Assembly (NCBI GenBank): GCA_902796535.1
Contig: CADBPL010000092.1
Location: forward strand, 1 to 5,372
Length of the DNA stretch: 5,372 bases
Origin: Oscillospiraceae bacterium
GTDB taxonomy: Bacteria > Bacillota > Clostridia > Oscillospirales > Acutalibacteraceae
Reading direction: 5' to 3'
Part shown: one piece after another, positions 1 through 5,372 of the stretch
How positions within the stretch are numbered: position 1 is the stretch's first letter
Layout of the letters: every line of letters starts with the position of its first letter
The notes under the pieces: generated by a model
Databases searched by the model: none
Seen by the model: the letters and a program-made list of their open reading frames with translations, nothing else
What the model was told of the DNA's origin: nothing
Translations under genes and position numbers: made by a program

Positions 1-33
1 CTCCCTCCTGCGCAGAACAAGCGCAGAAGGGAA
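1..33 (-). terminator. Probable stem of a rho-independent terminator (U-tract outside window)
   Basis: Arms at 2-13 and 21-32 pair over 12 positions around a 7-nt loop (14-20). The single imperfect position (7 with 27) is a G-U wobble in minus-strand RNA but a C-A mismatch in plus-strand RNA, so the hairpin is best in the minus-strand transcript. It starts 37 bp after the PPC stop. The run of U that would prove a terminator would lie beyond base 1. Confidence 0.55.
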
Positions 34-69
34 CCGTGCGGAATGATGAAATTATGGCAGGCGTTACGC

Positions 70-507
70 TCACCGGAAATCCCAAAGACCTGTGCCGGTT
101 TCCGGGTTGAATTTTCGGCGGATGACGCCCCCGACAACGGGCCTGAGTTCAATTTCCGCCGTGTAGAGAACCGTGATTGATTTGATGTGCCCCGCCGCAA
201 CGCGGTGCTGTTCGCCGTCCTTGTAAGAAAACGCGGCGTGCGTGTGCTGATAAAGCGCATCCTGCTCATCGGCAATAATGCTTCCCGTTAAGGAAACAAG
301 CTCCAGCATACCGCGAACCGTTTGCGTTTCAAACGTGCCGCTCTCCGGCAAAAAGGTTTGTATCTGTGCTTCGCTGCATCCGCCGATCCCGCTGAAAACA
401 GCCGACCGGATCTGCTCTTTCCGGCAAAGCGCCAAAACGCTGCCGATGATCTCATCGCCTTTATCCAGCCGCAAATAATATGTTTCGCCAAACTTTCTGT
501 AATCCAT
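70..507 (-). CDS. PPC (DUF296) domain protein, annotated elsewhere as DNA-binding
   Basis: A 145-aa protein that is almost entirely one PPC domain (plants and prokaryotes conserved, PF03479). Seen: YYLRLDKGDEIIGSVLALC (10-28), where a strand leads into the first helix; SAVFSGIGGCSEAQI (35-49); SLTGSI (72-77); the His-bearing HTHAAFSYKDGE (88-99); AAGHIKSITV (104-113); and TAEIEL (116-121). His88, His90 and His107 match the conserved histidines of bacterial PPC proteins, which form trimers and may bind a metal. Plant members carry AT-hooks that bind DNA; this one has no AT-hook or other DNA-binding extension, so the usual 'DNA-binding protein' label should be treated with caution and its role is unknown. 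No signal peptide. It is the last gene before a terminator-like hairpin and closely follows the GH63-like gene, suggesting a link to carbohydrate use. Confidence 0.88.
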   Translation of the reverse strand: MDYRKFGETYYLRLDKGDEIIGSVLALCRKEQIRSAVFSGIGGCSEAQIQTFLPESGTFETQTVRGMLELVSLTGSIIADEQDALYQHTHAAFSYKDGEQHRVAAGHIKSITVLYTAEIELRPVVGGVIRRKFNPETGTGLWDFR

Positions 508-515
508 TCGGGTTT

Positions 516-520
516 CCTCC
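516..520 (-). promoter_or_regulatory. Shine-Dalgarno site of the PPC-domain gene
   Basis: Minus-strand GGAGG, 8 nt before the ATG at 507 and 3 nt after the TAA stop of the GH63-like gene. It fixes the start and indicates coupled translation. Confidence 0.85.
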
Positions 521-523
521 GTT

Positions 524-2356
524 TTATCTTTTGTTTTCTCCTGATGCAGCGTCCTCCTGCGTCAGGCGGATAAAAATCGCCGCCGTCCAGCCCTGCTCGT
601 CGCAGCCGAGCCCTTTGCCGGTGGCGGAATCAAACAGCTCGTGCAGCGTGCCGTCTTCCCGCAGAATCTGCAGCAGCCGCCGCGCCGCCAGCGCCCGTTG
701 GGAAGCATAGCCGTATTTTTCCAGCGTTTCCAGCATCAGCCAGGCCGCCGGCATCCACGTGGGGCCGCGCCACCAATGCGCCGGTTCATAAACCGTTTCG
801 CAGTAAGCTACGCACGGGAACGGCACCTTGCCGAAGAAATAGTTCTCATTCAGCAAATACCCTTCGATCATCGCCCGGATCTTCTCCTGCGGCAGCGGCA
901 CGCCCGCCCAAAGCGGGATCAGCGACGAAAGCGTCACAAGCGTTCTGCGTTCCCCCGTTCCGGGATCCGCATCGAAAAACAGGTTTCTGTCTTTATCATA
1001 TAACAGCTCCACCATCCGCGCCGCAAAGGCGTCGGCGCGCGTTTCCCAGTCCGCCGCAGCCGCATGATCGCCGGCCAGACGGCAAAAACAGGCCGCAGCG
1101 CGCATTTGGGAGAGCAGGTAGCTGTTCATATCCACCGCCAGCACGGGGCCGCGGTCAAAGCGCGGGGAATCATCCTGCCCGGTCTCCAGCCCGTCCGGGC
1201 AAACGATCAGGCCGAATTCTGTGATGCGCTGCGTCAGCCACCACTCGTTGTTCTTTGCCAGCGCCGAAGCCATTGTCCGAACAAACGCCGCGCCCGCCTT
1301 TTGAACGCCGACGCGTTCCACATAGCGCTGCGCCGCCCAGCCCAGCAGCGCGGGCTGCGCGTCGTGAGGCCTTGCCCAGGTGGAGCACAAAAACTGCGGG
1401 ATCTTCCCATCCGGCCGGATGGCATAGGCAAGCTGCAGCAGCGTATCGGCCGCTGTTTTTTCGCTCATCAGCTCATAAGCCAGATTCTGAAACGCACTGT
1501 CCCACATAAAATGCGTGGGATAACCGCCCCGGCTGGGAAAAGCGGAAACGCAGCGCGACAGGTTCCCCGGCGCTTTCGTGAGGTTCATCAAAAGCCCGGA
1601 AACCGCCGTGAGAAACGTTTGCCGCACCGCCGGGTCGGCAGGCAGCTGCTCCAGCCCGCCGGCACATTCCTCCGCCCAGAGGCGCATGGCGCGTTTTGCT
1701 CCGTCAAGATCGATCGGCGCGGCCAGGAGCGTTTCTTTCAGGCGCTGCGCGGAAATTTCCAGCACCTCAAACGCTGCGGCCGCATACAGCCTGCCGTCCT
1801 GATCCGGCAGGATCACAGCGCCGCCGTCCGCCGCCTTCAGTGTGCCTCTCATCACCCTGAGGCCGCAAAGCACCGGCACAAAGGCGTCCGGGTCGCGGTC
1901 ATCCGCATTTTTGGAATAGCCCTGAACCAGCAGCATATCTTCCCCGGCCGGCACCGGCCAGCACGCCTGCATTTCGCAGCCCGCCCGGCCGAAAATGCGC
2001 ACGGGCAACGCGTTCTCTCCCTGCAGCACAAACGCATCCGTGCCGTAGTAACACAGTTCAAACGCGCCCGCGCCGCCGGTAAAGCGCGTGGAAAGGAATG
2101 CGGAGCTTGCCGCGCAGGGCGCGTCAAACGCAAACAACGGCGAAAAAACCGCACGGGTCGCCCGGTTGTAATGCAGCAGCAGAGCGGGCCCGGCGGTGCG
2201 CGCGTCAAAACATAGCCCGAAGTTGGAATAAAGCGGGCTGAGAGAGCGATCCTCTGTTGAGTGGGCTGTTTCAAGGGATAAAAGCGCGTCGATCAGTTGC
2301 ATAAGGTATGGATCCTTTCCGTAAGGGACAGATATATGAAATTTCAGATGCATCAT
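524..2356 (-). CDS. GH63 / mannosylglycerate-hydrolase-like (alpha/alpha)6-barrel glycosidase
   Basis: A 610-aa protein (592 aa if the ATG at 2302 is used; the two starts are about equally likely). Residues to about 220 form an N-terminal domain that looks beta-rich and that I do not recognise. From about 220 to 600 it carries the marks of GH63/MGH1-like inverting glycosidases: RGGYPTHFMWDSAFQ (276-290), PDGLETGQDDSPRFD (387-401), AVDMNSYLLSQM (407-418), HWWRGPTWMPAAWL (527-540) and HELFDSATGKGLG (572-584). By analogy with YgjK and mannosylglycerate hydrolase, the general acid is probably Asp395 and the base Glu573; both are present, so the enzyme looks active. Family activities include release of glucose or mannose from alpha-linked oligosaccharides or glycosides; the substrate here is unknown. 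No signal peptide or membrane segment is seen, so it should be cytoplasmic and act on imported sugars. Its stop is 16 bp before the PPC gene, which it should be co-transcribed with. Confidence 0.85.
   Translation of the reverse strand: MMHLKFHISVPYGKDPYLMQLIDALLSLETAHSTEDRSLSPLYSNFGLCFDARTAGPALLLHYNRATRAVFSPLFAFDAPCAASSAFLSTRFTGGAGAFELCYYGTDAFVLQGENALPVRIFGRAGCEMQACWPVPAGEDMLLVQGYSKNADDRDPDAFVPVLCGLRVMRGTLKAADGGAVILPDQDGRLYAAAAFEVLEISAQRLKETLLAAPIDLDGAKRAMRLWAEECAGGLEQLPADPAVRQTFLTAVSGLLMNLTKAPGNLSRCVSAFPSRGGYPTHFMWDSAFQNLAYELMSEKTAADTLLQLAYAIRPDGKIPQFLCSTWARPHDAQPALLGWAAQRYVERVGVQKAGAAFVRTMASALAKNNEWWLTQRITEFGLIVCPDGLETGQDDSPRFDRGPVLAVDMNSYLLSQMRAAACFCRLAGDHAAAADWETRADAFAARMVELLYDKDRNLFFDADPGTGERRTLVTLSSLIPLWAGVPLPQEKIRAMIEGYLLNENYFFGKVPFPCVAYCETVYEPAHWWRGPTWMPAAWLMLETLEKYGYASQRALAARRLLQILREDGTLHELFDSATGKGLGCDEQGWTAAIFIRLTQEDAASGENKR
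2313..2318 (-). promoter_or_regulatory. Shine-Dalgarno-like site favouring the internal start at 2302
   Basis: Minus-strand AAAGGA, 10 nt before an in-frame ATG at 2302. The upstream ATG at 2356 has only AGAAG at 12 nt. The 18 codons between the two have A or T at about two thirds of third positions, unlike the GC-rich body of the gene, which also argues for the shorter form. Confidence 0.45.
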
Positions 2357-2360
2357 CTGA
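2337..2360. promoter_or_regulatory. Overlapping inverted repeats at the GH63-like gene start
   Basis: TGAAATTTCA (2337-2346) is a perfect palindrome, and TCAGATG (2344-2350) pairs with CATCTGA (2354-2360) around a 3-nt loop. They overlap each other and the upstream candidate ATG at 2356. If translation truly begins at 2302, they lie in the leader and could be a regulator site or an RNA hairpin. If it begins at 2356, they are coding. Confidence 0.3.
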
Positions 2361-2414
2361 CGAAAAATCTTCTCGCCAATCTACGCACCCCGATTTAATC
2401 AGCGGTTCCTTAGT

Positions 2415-2445
2415 TTTATATACTTTCGCGAAAAGAAAGCCGAAA
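2415..2445 (-). promoter_or_regulatory. Weak promoter-like sequence for the GH63-like unit
   Basis: Minus strand: a -10-like TATAAA at 2415-2420, with TTTCGG about 19 bp upstream as the best, poor -35. The palindrome at 2424-2433 would sit in the spacer. Position 60-110 bp before the possible starts of the GH63-like gene is sensible, but the -35 is a weak match and the call is tentative. Confidence 0.25.
2424..2433. promoter_or_regulatory. Palindrome TTTCGCGAAA, candidate operator
   Basis: A perfect 10-bp palindrome with central CG, in AT-rich flanks, just upstream (minus strand) of a TATAAA sequence at 2415-2420. Dyads with a central CG are typical of LacI-type operators, but no regulator is encoded in the window and only one copy is seen, so the operator role is a guess. 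Confidence 0.3.
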
Positions 2446-2454
2446 CGGTATTCC

Positions 2455-2503
2455 GCTATTCGCTATCAGCTATCGGCTATCCGCTATCGGCTATCCGCTA
2501 TCC
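2455..2503. repeat. Heptanucleotide tandem repeat, 7 copies of GCTATCN
   Basis: Seven contiguous 7-bp units begin at 2455, 2462, 2469, 2476, 2483, 2490 and 2497. The first is GCTATTC; the others are GCTATC followed by A, G, C, G, C and C. A decayed eighth unit (GCTCCCA) follows. On the transcribed strand the unit is NGATAGC. Because the units are all the same orientation and GATAGC does not pair with itself, the RNA would not fold into a hairpin on its own. It starts 8 bp after the stop of the clan-A glycosidase. It resembles short tandemly repeated repetitive (STRR-type) heptamers known from other bacterial intergenic regions; that comparison is from general knowledge. Confidence 0.9.
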
Positions 2504-2511
2504 GCTCCCAA

Positions 2512-3711
2512 TCAGGAGCTGGTAATGATCTCTTTCACCGCATAATAGGCGGGCTTGGGCGTGCCGTCCAGATAAAACAGCCCCCACCTTGTTTCAAACG
2601 GGCACCAGGCGTGGCCGCAGGCCCAGCAATATTCCATATCCTGACAGCAATAGATGATGACGCCGGCCAGGCAGTTCAGCTTTTTGAGCTCGCCCATGAC
2701 CCGCCGGAAATATTCCGCCTGCCCTTCCGGCGTGTGCGGAATGTTCTCCATGGTCTCTGCGGCCGTTTCGCCGTAGAAATGCTGATACTCCTTTTCAAAC
2801 ACGAGCTGCGCCCAGCGCGCCTCGTCATCCGGATAGTTATCCCGCAATCTCTGCTGGAACTGCGGCGGCAGCTTGCGGATAAAATTCATGCCGTCCGCAA
2901 TGGCTTCGGCTTCGGTGGCATAGCCGTAGCGGCCGAGGATCTCCGCTTTTTGCTCGGGCGTTTTGGGGCCGCCCTCGCTCCAGAAGCCGAACTCCTCCAT
3001 AATGACGGGCTTGCCGGTGAGCCGGTAAAGCTTTTTCACATTTTTCGCATAAGCGCTCGCCTCGGCCTTGCCCTGATTGCCGGTGTAAAGGTCGAGCCCC
3101 ACGTAATCGCAGTATTTGAGATAGGGCTTCATGAGCTTTTGCAGCTTCTTGTTCACCTCGGCTGAATTGTAGCCGATGGGGAAATCTCCGGTCACCTTGT
3201 CCAGCGCTTCAAGCTGGATGCCGATAAAGACCGCCGCTTCCTCTAACGTCAGCGGCCTGGTGAAGCCCTCGATCCCCATTTCGTTGGTGACCTGAAACGC
3301 GCCGGTAATATCTTTCAGATCGTTATAAAGGAACACAGCGATCTCCTGCGTTTTTTCCACCTCTTCCACGGGGTTGAAGCCGCCGATGTTGAAATAATCT
3401 CTGGGGTACGGCGTGACGGCCATGACCTGGAAGCCGCGGTCGGTGTAGCCCTTGGCGCGGGCTTTGAAGGCGAGATAATGCCCGCTGATCTCCCCGGCCT
3501 GATTAAACGGATAAGGAATGTCGAACCGCACCCATTTCAGCCCTGCGTCGCGGAGCATTTCATAGTTTTCGTTCGGGTGGCACACGCCGTAGATATATCC
3601 GCCGTTGACCTCGATCAGGTTCTTCACGTTTTTGTCGGGCAGGTTGAAAACGCTGCCGAAGAAGCAGGAGATCGTGATAAAAATGGATTCTAAAAAAGCG
3701 ATGACTTTCAT
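2512..3711 (-). CDS. Clan GH-A (TIM-barrel) glycoside hydrolase, family unassigned, cysteine-rich C-terminus
   Basis: A 399-aa protein with the layout of a retaining (beta/alpha)8 glycosidase. Seen: an early strand with YGVCHPNENYEMLRDAGLKW (41-60) followed by VRFDIPY, the usual opening of GH5-like barrels. The probable acid/base is Glu144 in FQVTNEMG (139-146), with DYVGLDLY (202-209) on strand six. The probable nucleophile is Glu240 in PVIMEEFG (235-242), and RWGLFYLDGTPKPAYYAVKEI follows at the end (375-395). The NE ... EEFG pair supports clan A, but I do not recognise the family; GH5, GH39-related or an unclassified family are all possible, and substrate is unknown. Residues 3-24 are hydrophobic with one Glu and a poor lipobox (TISC, 13-16), so targeting is uncertain. 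Five cysteines lie between 355 and 370. The start is set by the AGGGGG site 13 bp after the GH39 stop. A retained xylan- or other glycan-degrading partner role for GH39 is inferred from context only. Confidence 0.8.
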   Translation of the reverse strand: MKVIAFLESIFITISCFFGSVFNLPDKNVKNLIEVNGGYIYGVCHPNENYEMLRDAGLKWVRFDIPYPFNQAGEISGHYLAFKARAKGYTDRGFQVMAVTPYPRDYFNIGGFNPVEEVEKTQEIAVFLYNDLKDITGAFQVTNEMGIEGFTRPLTLEEAAVFIGIQLEALDKVTGDFPIGYNSAEVNKKLQKLMKPYLKYCDYVGLDLYTGNQGKAEASAYAKNVKKLYRLTGKPVIMEEFGFWSEGGPKTPEQKAEILGRYGYATEAEAIADGMNFIRKLPPQFQQRLRDNYPDDEARWAQLVFEKEYQHFYGETAAETMENIPHTPEGQAEYFRRVMGELKKLNCLAGVIIYCCQDMEYCWACGHAWCPFETRWGLFYLDGTPKPAYYAVKEIITSS

Positions 3712-3718
3712 GGCGCCG

Positions 3719-3724
3719 CCCCCT
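3719..3724 (-). promoter_or_regulatory. Shine-Dalgarno site of the second clan-A glycosidase
   Basis: Minus-strand AGGGGG, 7 nt before the ATG at 3711 and directly after the TAA stop of the GH39 gene. It is a weaker match than the other sites, so initiation may rely on ribosomes finishing the GH39 reading frame. Confidence 0.6.
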
Positions 3725-5086
3725 TTATTTTTTGAATGTGACGTAAAGCATGGAACCGCTTTCGATTTTTTCGGGGAGCGGAATTTCGACCCATTCCCCG
3801 GCTTCGTTGACGGTCATGCACTTGTCAACAGCGTAATCGCCCGCGTCGATCTTCAGCCTTCGATCCCGTTTTTCGGATACGTTGGCGATCAGCAGCGCCT
3901 GTCCGTCCTCTCCTGCCGCGGCGAGCGCGTACAGGTCCTTGAACAGCCGCAGGTTTTTGATTTCGGCCTGACGCCCGAGCCGGTACATCTGCCCGAACGC
4001 CCGGAAGCCGTAATATGCCGGGGAAGGCTGACGCCCCTTCATAAACAGGCCCGACCACAGCGTTGCGTCATCGTCGCCGTTATAATAATGCGCCATATCA
4101 AGGCCTTTGTTCTGGAACATGATGAGCATCGACGTCTGATTGGCGCCGTTGCGGCGGTCGAGCTTTTCGTTTTCCGTGGGGTTGTAGTTCCACTCGTCGC
4201 AGATGATCTCCGCGTCGCCGTAGCCTGCCTTGGCGAGGTTTTCTCTGACGTAGTCAATGTAGCGCGCATTCTTTTCTGTGGTGGTGTAGCTGTGCCAGGT
4301 GAAAAAGTCCATGGGAGAATGATGCTCCCGGATATAAGCGAGGAAATTCTGAAAATAAGTCACAAAGTATTGGTTTCTCGGGGTCGCGCCGTTGTTGACG
4401 ACGTTCGTCTTTGTCAGCGCGTAAAAGCCGCACGAGCCGTAGCCGCCGATTTTCAGCGCGGGGAATTTGCCCTTCAGATATTTGGCGGCGGTATCGTAAA
4501 GGCGGAAGAACTCTTCGTCGGTGCCGATCCAGAAGTGGTTATCCGAAACATCATCGCTGTTTTCCGGCTCGTTCCAGATCTCCCAGTATCGAATGTCGTA
4601 ACGGAAGCCGTCCGCCCAGCCTTCGTTGTAGTGGAGGATGATGTGCTCGCAAATCTGCGACCATTTGTCGTAGTCGGCGGGCGGCACAAGATGATCGTGG
4701 TCTGCCACAGGGTTGCTGTAGCTGATGCCCAGGCGGAAGAACGGCTCCATGCCCGTGTCGACGATCGACGCGAGCACCTGGTCGCTTTCCGCAAAATGAT
4801 AAGAGCTTTCGTCGTTGACATCCGCGCTAAAATCGGGGAAAATGCGGTGGATGTCGGTGCAATTGATGTCGTGCGTGCGGCACGAGGTCATGTTCGCCTC
4901 GGTGAAGCGGCGGTTGACCTCGCTGTTCACCTCATACTCCGGCATGCGGCCGACGTTGTGCACGGGCCGCATGTCACCCACGATGTGATCAAAGTCGACG
5001 CGGATCACATTGGGCGTGAAGATCAGCTGAAAAAGGGACGTAAAGAAAGTAAGGATCGCCAGGAACACGCGGAACAGTCTTTGCAT
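3725..5086 (-). CDS. Glycoside hydrolase, GH39 type (beta-xylosidase-like), with hydrophobic N-terminus
   Basis: A 453-aa clan GH-A (beta/alpha)8-barrel glycosidase, expected to hydrolyse a beta-glycosidic bond with retention of configuration. The acid/base is most likely Glu173 in EIWNEPE (169-175) and the nucleophile Glu298 in ICDEWN (295-300). Other GH39-like marks are R-T-H-D (70-73) after the first strands, a Y.F...D...A..V..G..PF.RLG segment (96-120) and FFTWHSY (261-267). After about residue 375 comes a small beta-rich C-terminal domain, as in GH39 xylosidases, which are about 500 aa. GH39 also includes alpha-L-iduronidases and others, so beta-xylosidase is only the commonest bacterial activity. 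Residues 4-23 are strongly hydrophobic with Arg3 and Arg6 in front and no clear AxA cleavage site, so an uncleaved anchor is as likely as a signal peptide. It stands 14 bp after a kinase-like gene and 13 bp before another glycosidase gene, in one apparent operon. Confidence 0.87.
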   Translation of the reverse strand: MQRLFRVFLAILTFFTSLFQLIFTPNVIRVDFDHIVGDMRPVHNVGRMPEYEVNSEVNRRFTEANMTSCRTHDINCTDIHRIFPDFSADVNDESSYHFAESDQVLASIVDTGMEPFFRLGISYSNPVADHDHLVPPADYDKWSQICEHIILHYNEGWADGFRYDIRYWEIWNEPENSDDVSDNHFWIGTDEEFFRLYDTAAKYLKGKFPALKIGGYGSCGFYALTKTNVVNNGATPRNQYFVTYFQNFLAYIREHHSPMDFFTWHSYTTTEKNARYIDYVRENLAKAGYGDAEIICDEWNYNPTENEKLDRRNGANQTSMLIMFQNKGLDMAHYYNGDDDATLWSGLFMKGRQPSPAYYGFRAFGQMYRLGRQAEIKNLRLFKDLYALAAAGEDGQALLIANVSEKRDRRLKIDAGDYAVDKCMTVNEAGEWVEIPLPEKIESGSMLYVTFKK

Positions 5087-5094
5087 GATGAAAT

Positions 5095-5100
5095 CCTCCT
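5095..5100 (-). promoter_or_regulatory. Shine-Dalgarno site of the GH39 gene
   Basis: On the minus strand this reads AGGAGG, a full anti-16S match, 8 nt before the ATG at 5086. It begins directly after the stop codon of the upstream kinase-like gene. It fixes the GH39 start, and the short gap suggests translational coupling. Confidence 0.85.
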
Positions 5101-5372
5101 TTATTCTTCAGGAACAGAACCTGTTTGTATTAAATTAAGAAATGCGGCCGCTTCTTCTCTGCCTTGAAAAATGTATACCTCACGACCGTCGGCATATTTT
5201 TGAATTCGTTCCAGAACGATCGGGCGGTTGACCGCATTATATTGCAGTACAGAATCGACAAATTCCGGATCGACTTCATCGACCGGCTCCACCCACGGCA
5301 TATCCGGCCGGGCAGTACCGCGCCTTGCCATGATCCCCTCATAGCAGACCTCGGTCGGATAATCGAGAAAAA
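5101..5372 (-). CDS. Adenylate-kinase-like P-loop kinase, C-terminal part (partial; 5' end outside window)
   Basis: The reading frame is open to the window edge, so the methionine at 5331 is internal rather than a start; 89 residues are visible. What is seen: FLDYPTEVC at the edge, then an arginine-rich stretch (RR, visible residues 16-17), RPDMPW (21-26), an acidic DPEF segment, a NRP motif near residue 48 and a C-terminal strand-helix IFQGREEAAAFL (67-78). From memory of the family, this order (PTEVC, RR lid, RPDMPW, NRP, IF.sREEA.fL) resembles the C-terminal half of small adenylate-kinase-like ATPases annotated as AAA-family kinase or DNA topology modulation protein FlaR. They are usually about 160-190 aa, cytoplasmic, and of unclear substrate. 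The P-loop is outside the window, so the call is unconfirmed. The TAA stop lies 14 bp before the GH39 start, suggesting co-transcription. The 3' end of the gene is AT-richer than its neighbours. Confidence 0.55.
   Translation of the reverse strand, partial: FLDYPTEVCYEGIMARRGTARPDMPWVEPVDEVDPEFVDSVLQYNAVNRPIVLERIQKYADGREVYIFQGREEAAAFLNLIQTGSVPEE

Larger units (their letters stand above)
2357..2511. other. Intergenic region between the two glycosidase units
   Basis: This 155-bp gap is the only sizeable non-coding stretch. Going downstream of the clan-A glycosidase stop, it holds a small GC hairpin with the TGA stop codon in its loop (arms 2504-2508 and 2515-2519), a heptamer tandem repeat, a very short CCG-TTT-CGG stem followed by CTTTCTTTT on the minus strand (too weak to call a terminator), a perfect palindrome at 2424-2433, and an AT-rich stretch leading to the GH63-like gene. 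The + strand frame that runs open across it is an artefact of low complexity. A break between transcription units here is likely but unproven. Confidence 0.6.

Noticed and set aside
1064..2215. 383-aa plus-strand open frame opposite the GH63-like gene
   Set aside because: It is Arg/Ala/Gln-rich low-information sequence, typical of antisense frames in GC-rich genes, and it contradicts the clear GH63-type motifs on the other strand.
2440..2454. CCG-TTT-CGG hairpin followed by CTTTCTTTT as a terminator of the upstream operon
   Set aside because: The stem is only three base pairs and the T-run is interrupted, so it is too weak to call.
2455..2503. Heptamer array considered as a CRISPR array
   Set aside because: The units are 7 bp and directly contiguous with no spacers, and no cas gene is nearby.
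2308..3165. Long plus-strand open frame spanning the heptamer repeat
   Set aside because: It is antisense to the well-supported clan-A glycosidase over most of its length. Its N-terminal part is translated heptamer repeat (RLSAIR-type peptide), and it has no recognisable domain.
3605..5167. 520-aa plus-strand open frame opposite the GH39 gene
   Set aside because: It mirrors the GH39 coding strand, where GC-rich third positions suppress stops on the opposite strand. It has no recognisable motifs and no ribosome site that I can see.

Overview
The window is 5.4 kb of a gene-dense, moderately GC-rich bacterial chromosome or contig. All five recognisable protein genes lie on the minus strand, so the transcript reads from base 5372 down to base 1. 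Strong Shine-Dalgarno sequences (AGGAGG, GGAGG), gaps of 13-16 bp between most genes and the flavour of the proteins suggest an uncultured clostridial-type Bacillota, perhaps a gut Oscillospiraceae-like lineage. That assignment is inference; no marker gene is present.

Layout in transcription order. (1) 5372-5101: C-terminal 89 residues of a protein entering from outside the window, most like the C-terminus of an adenylate-kinase-like P-loop kinase (FlaR / 'topology modulation' type). (2) 5086-3725: complete glycoside hydrolase of the GH39 type, with an acid/base Glu in WNEPE and a nucleophile Glu in DEWN. (3) 3711-2512: second TIM-barrel (clan GH-A) glycosidase whose family I cannot assign, with a cysteine-rich C-terminus. 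(4) 2511-2357: the only sizeable gap, holding a 7-bp tandem repeat (seven copies of GCTATCN on the + strand), a perfect 10-bp palindrome and a weak promoter-like sequence. (5) 2356 (or 2302)-524: GH63/mannosylglycerate-hydrolase-like (alpha/alpha)6-barrel glycosidase. (6) 507-70: a small PPC (DUF296) domain protein. (7) 33-1: a strong GC-rich hairpin, probably the stem of the operon's terminator, cut by the window edge.

Genes 1-3 form one tightly spaced unit and genes 5-6 another. The 155-bp gap probably separates two transcription units or carries an internal promoter. Together the window looks like a carbohydrate-degradation cluster: two retaining clan-A glycosidases with hydrophobic N-termini, which may act at the membrane, and one inverting-type glucosidase/mannosidase-like enzyme with no signal peptide that would act in the cytoplasm. 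No transporter, sugar regulator or mobile element is visible. The sugar substrate cannot be read from the sequence.

The least ordinary observations are the similar hydrophobic N-terminal motif on two neighbouring but different glycosidases, the unassigned clan-A enzyme with its Cys cluster, the heptamer repeat, and the PPC protein coupled to a GH63-like gene. I see no clear sign of a wholly new defence or mobile system.
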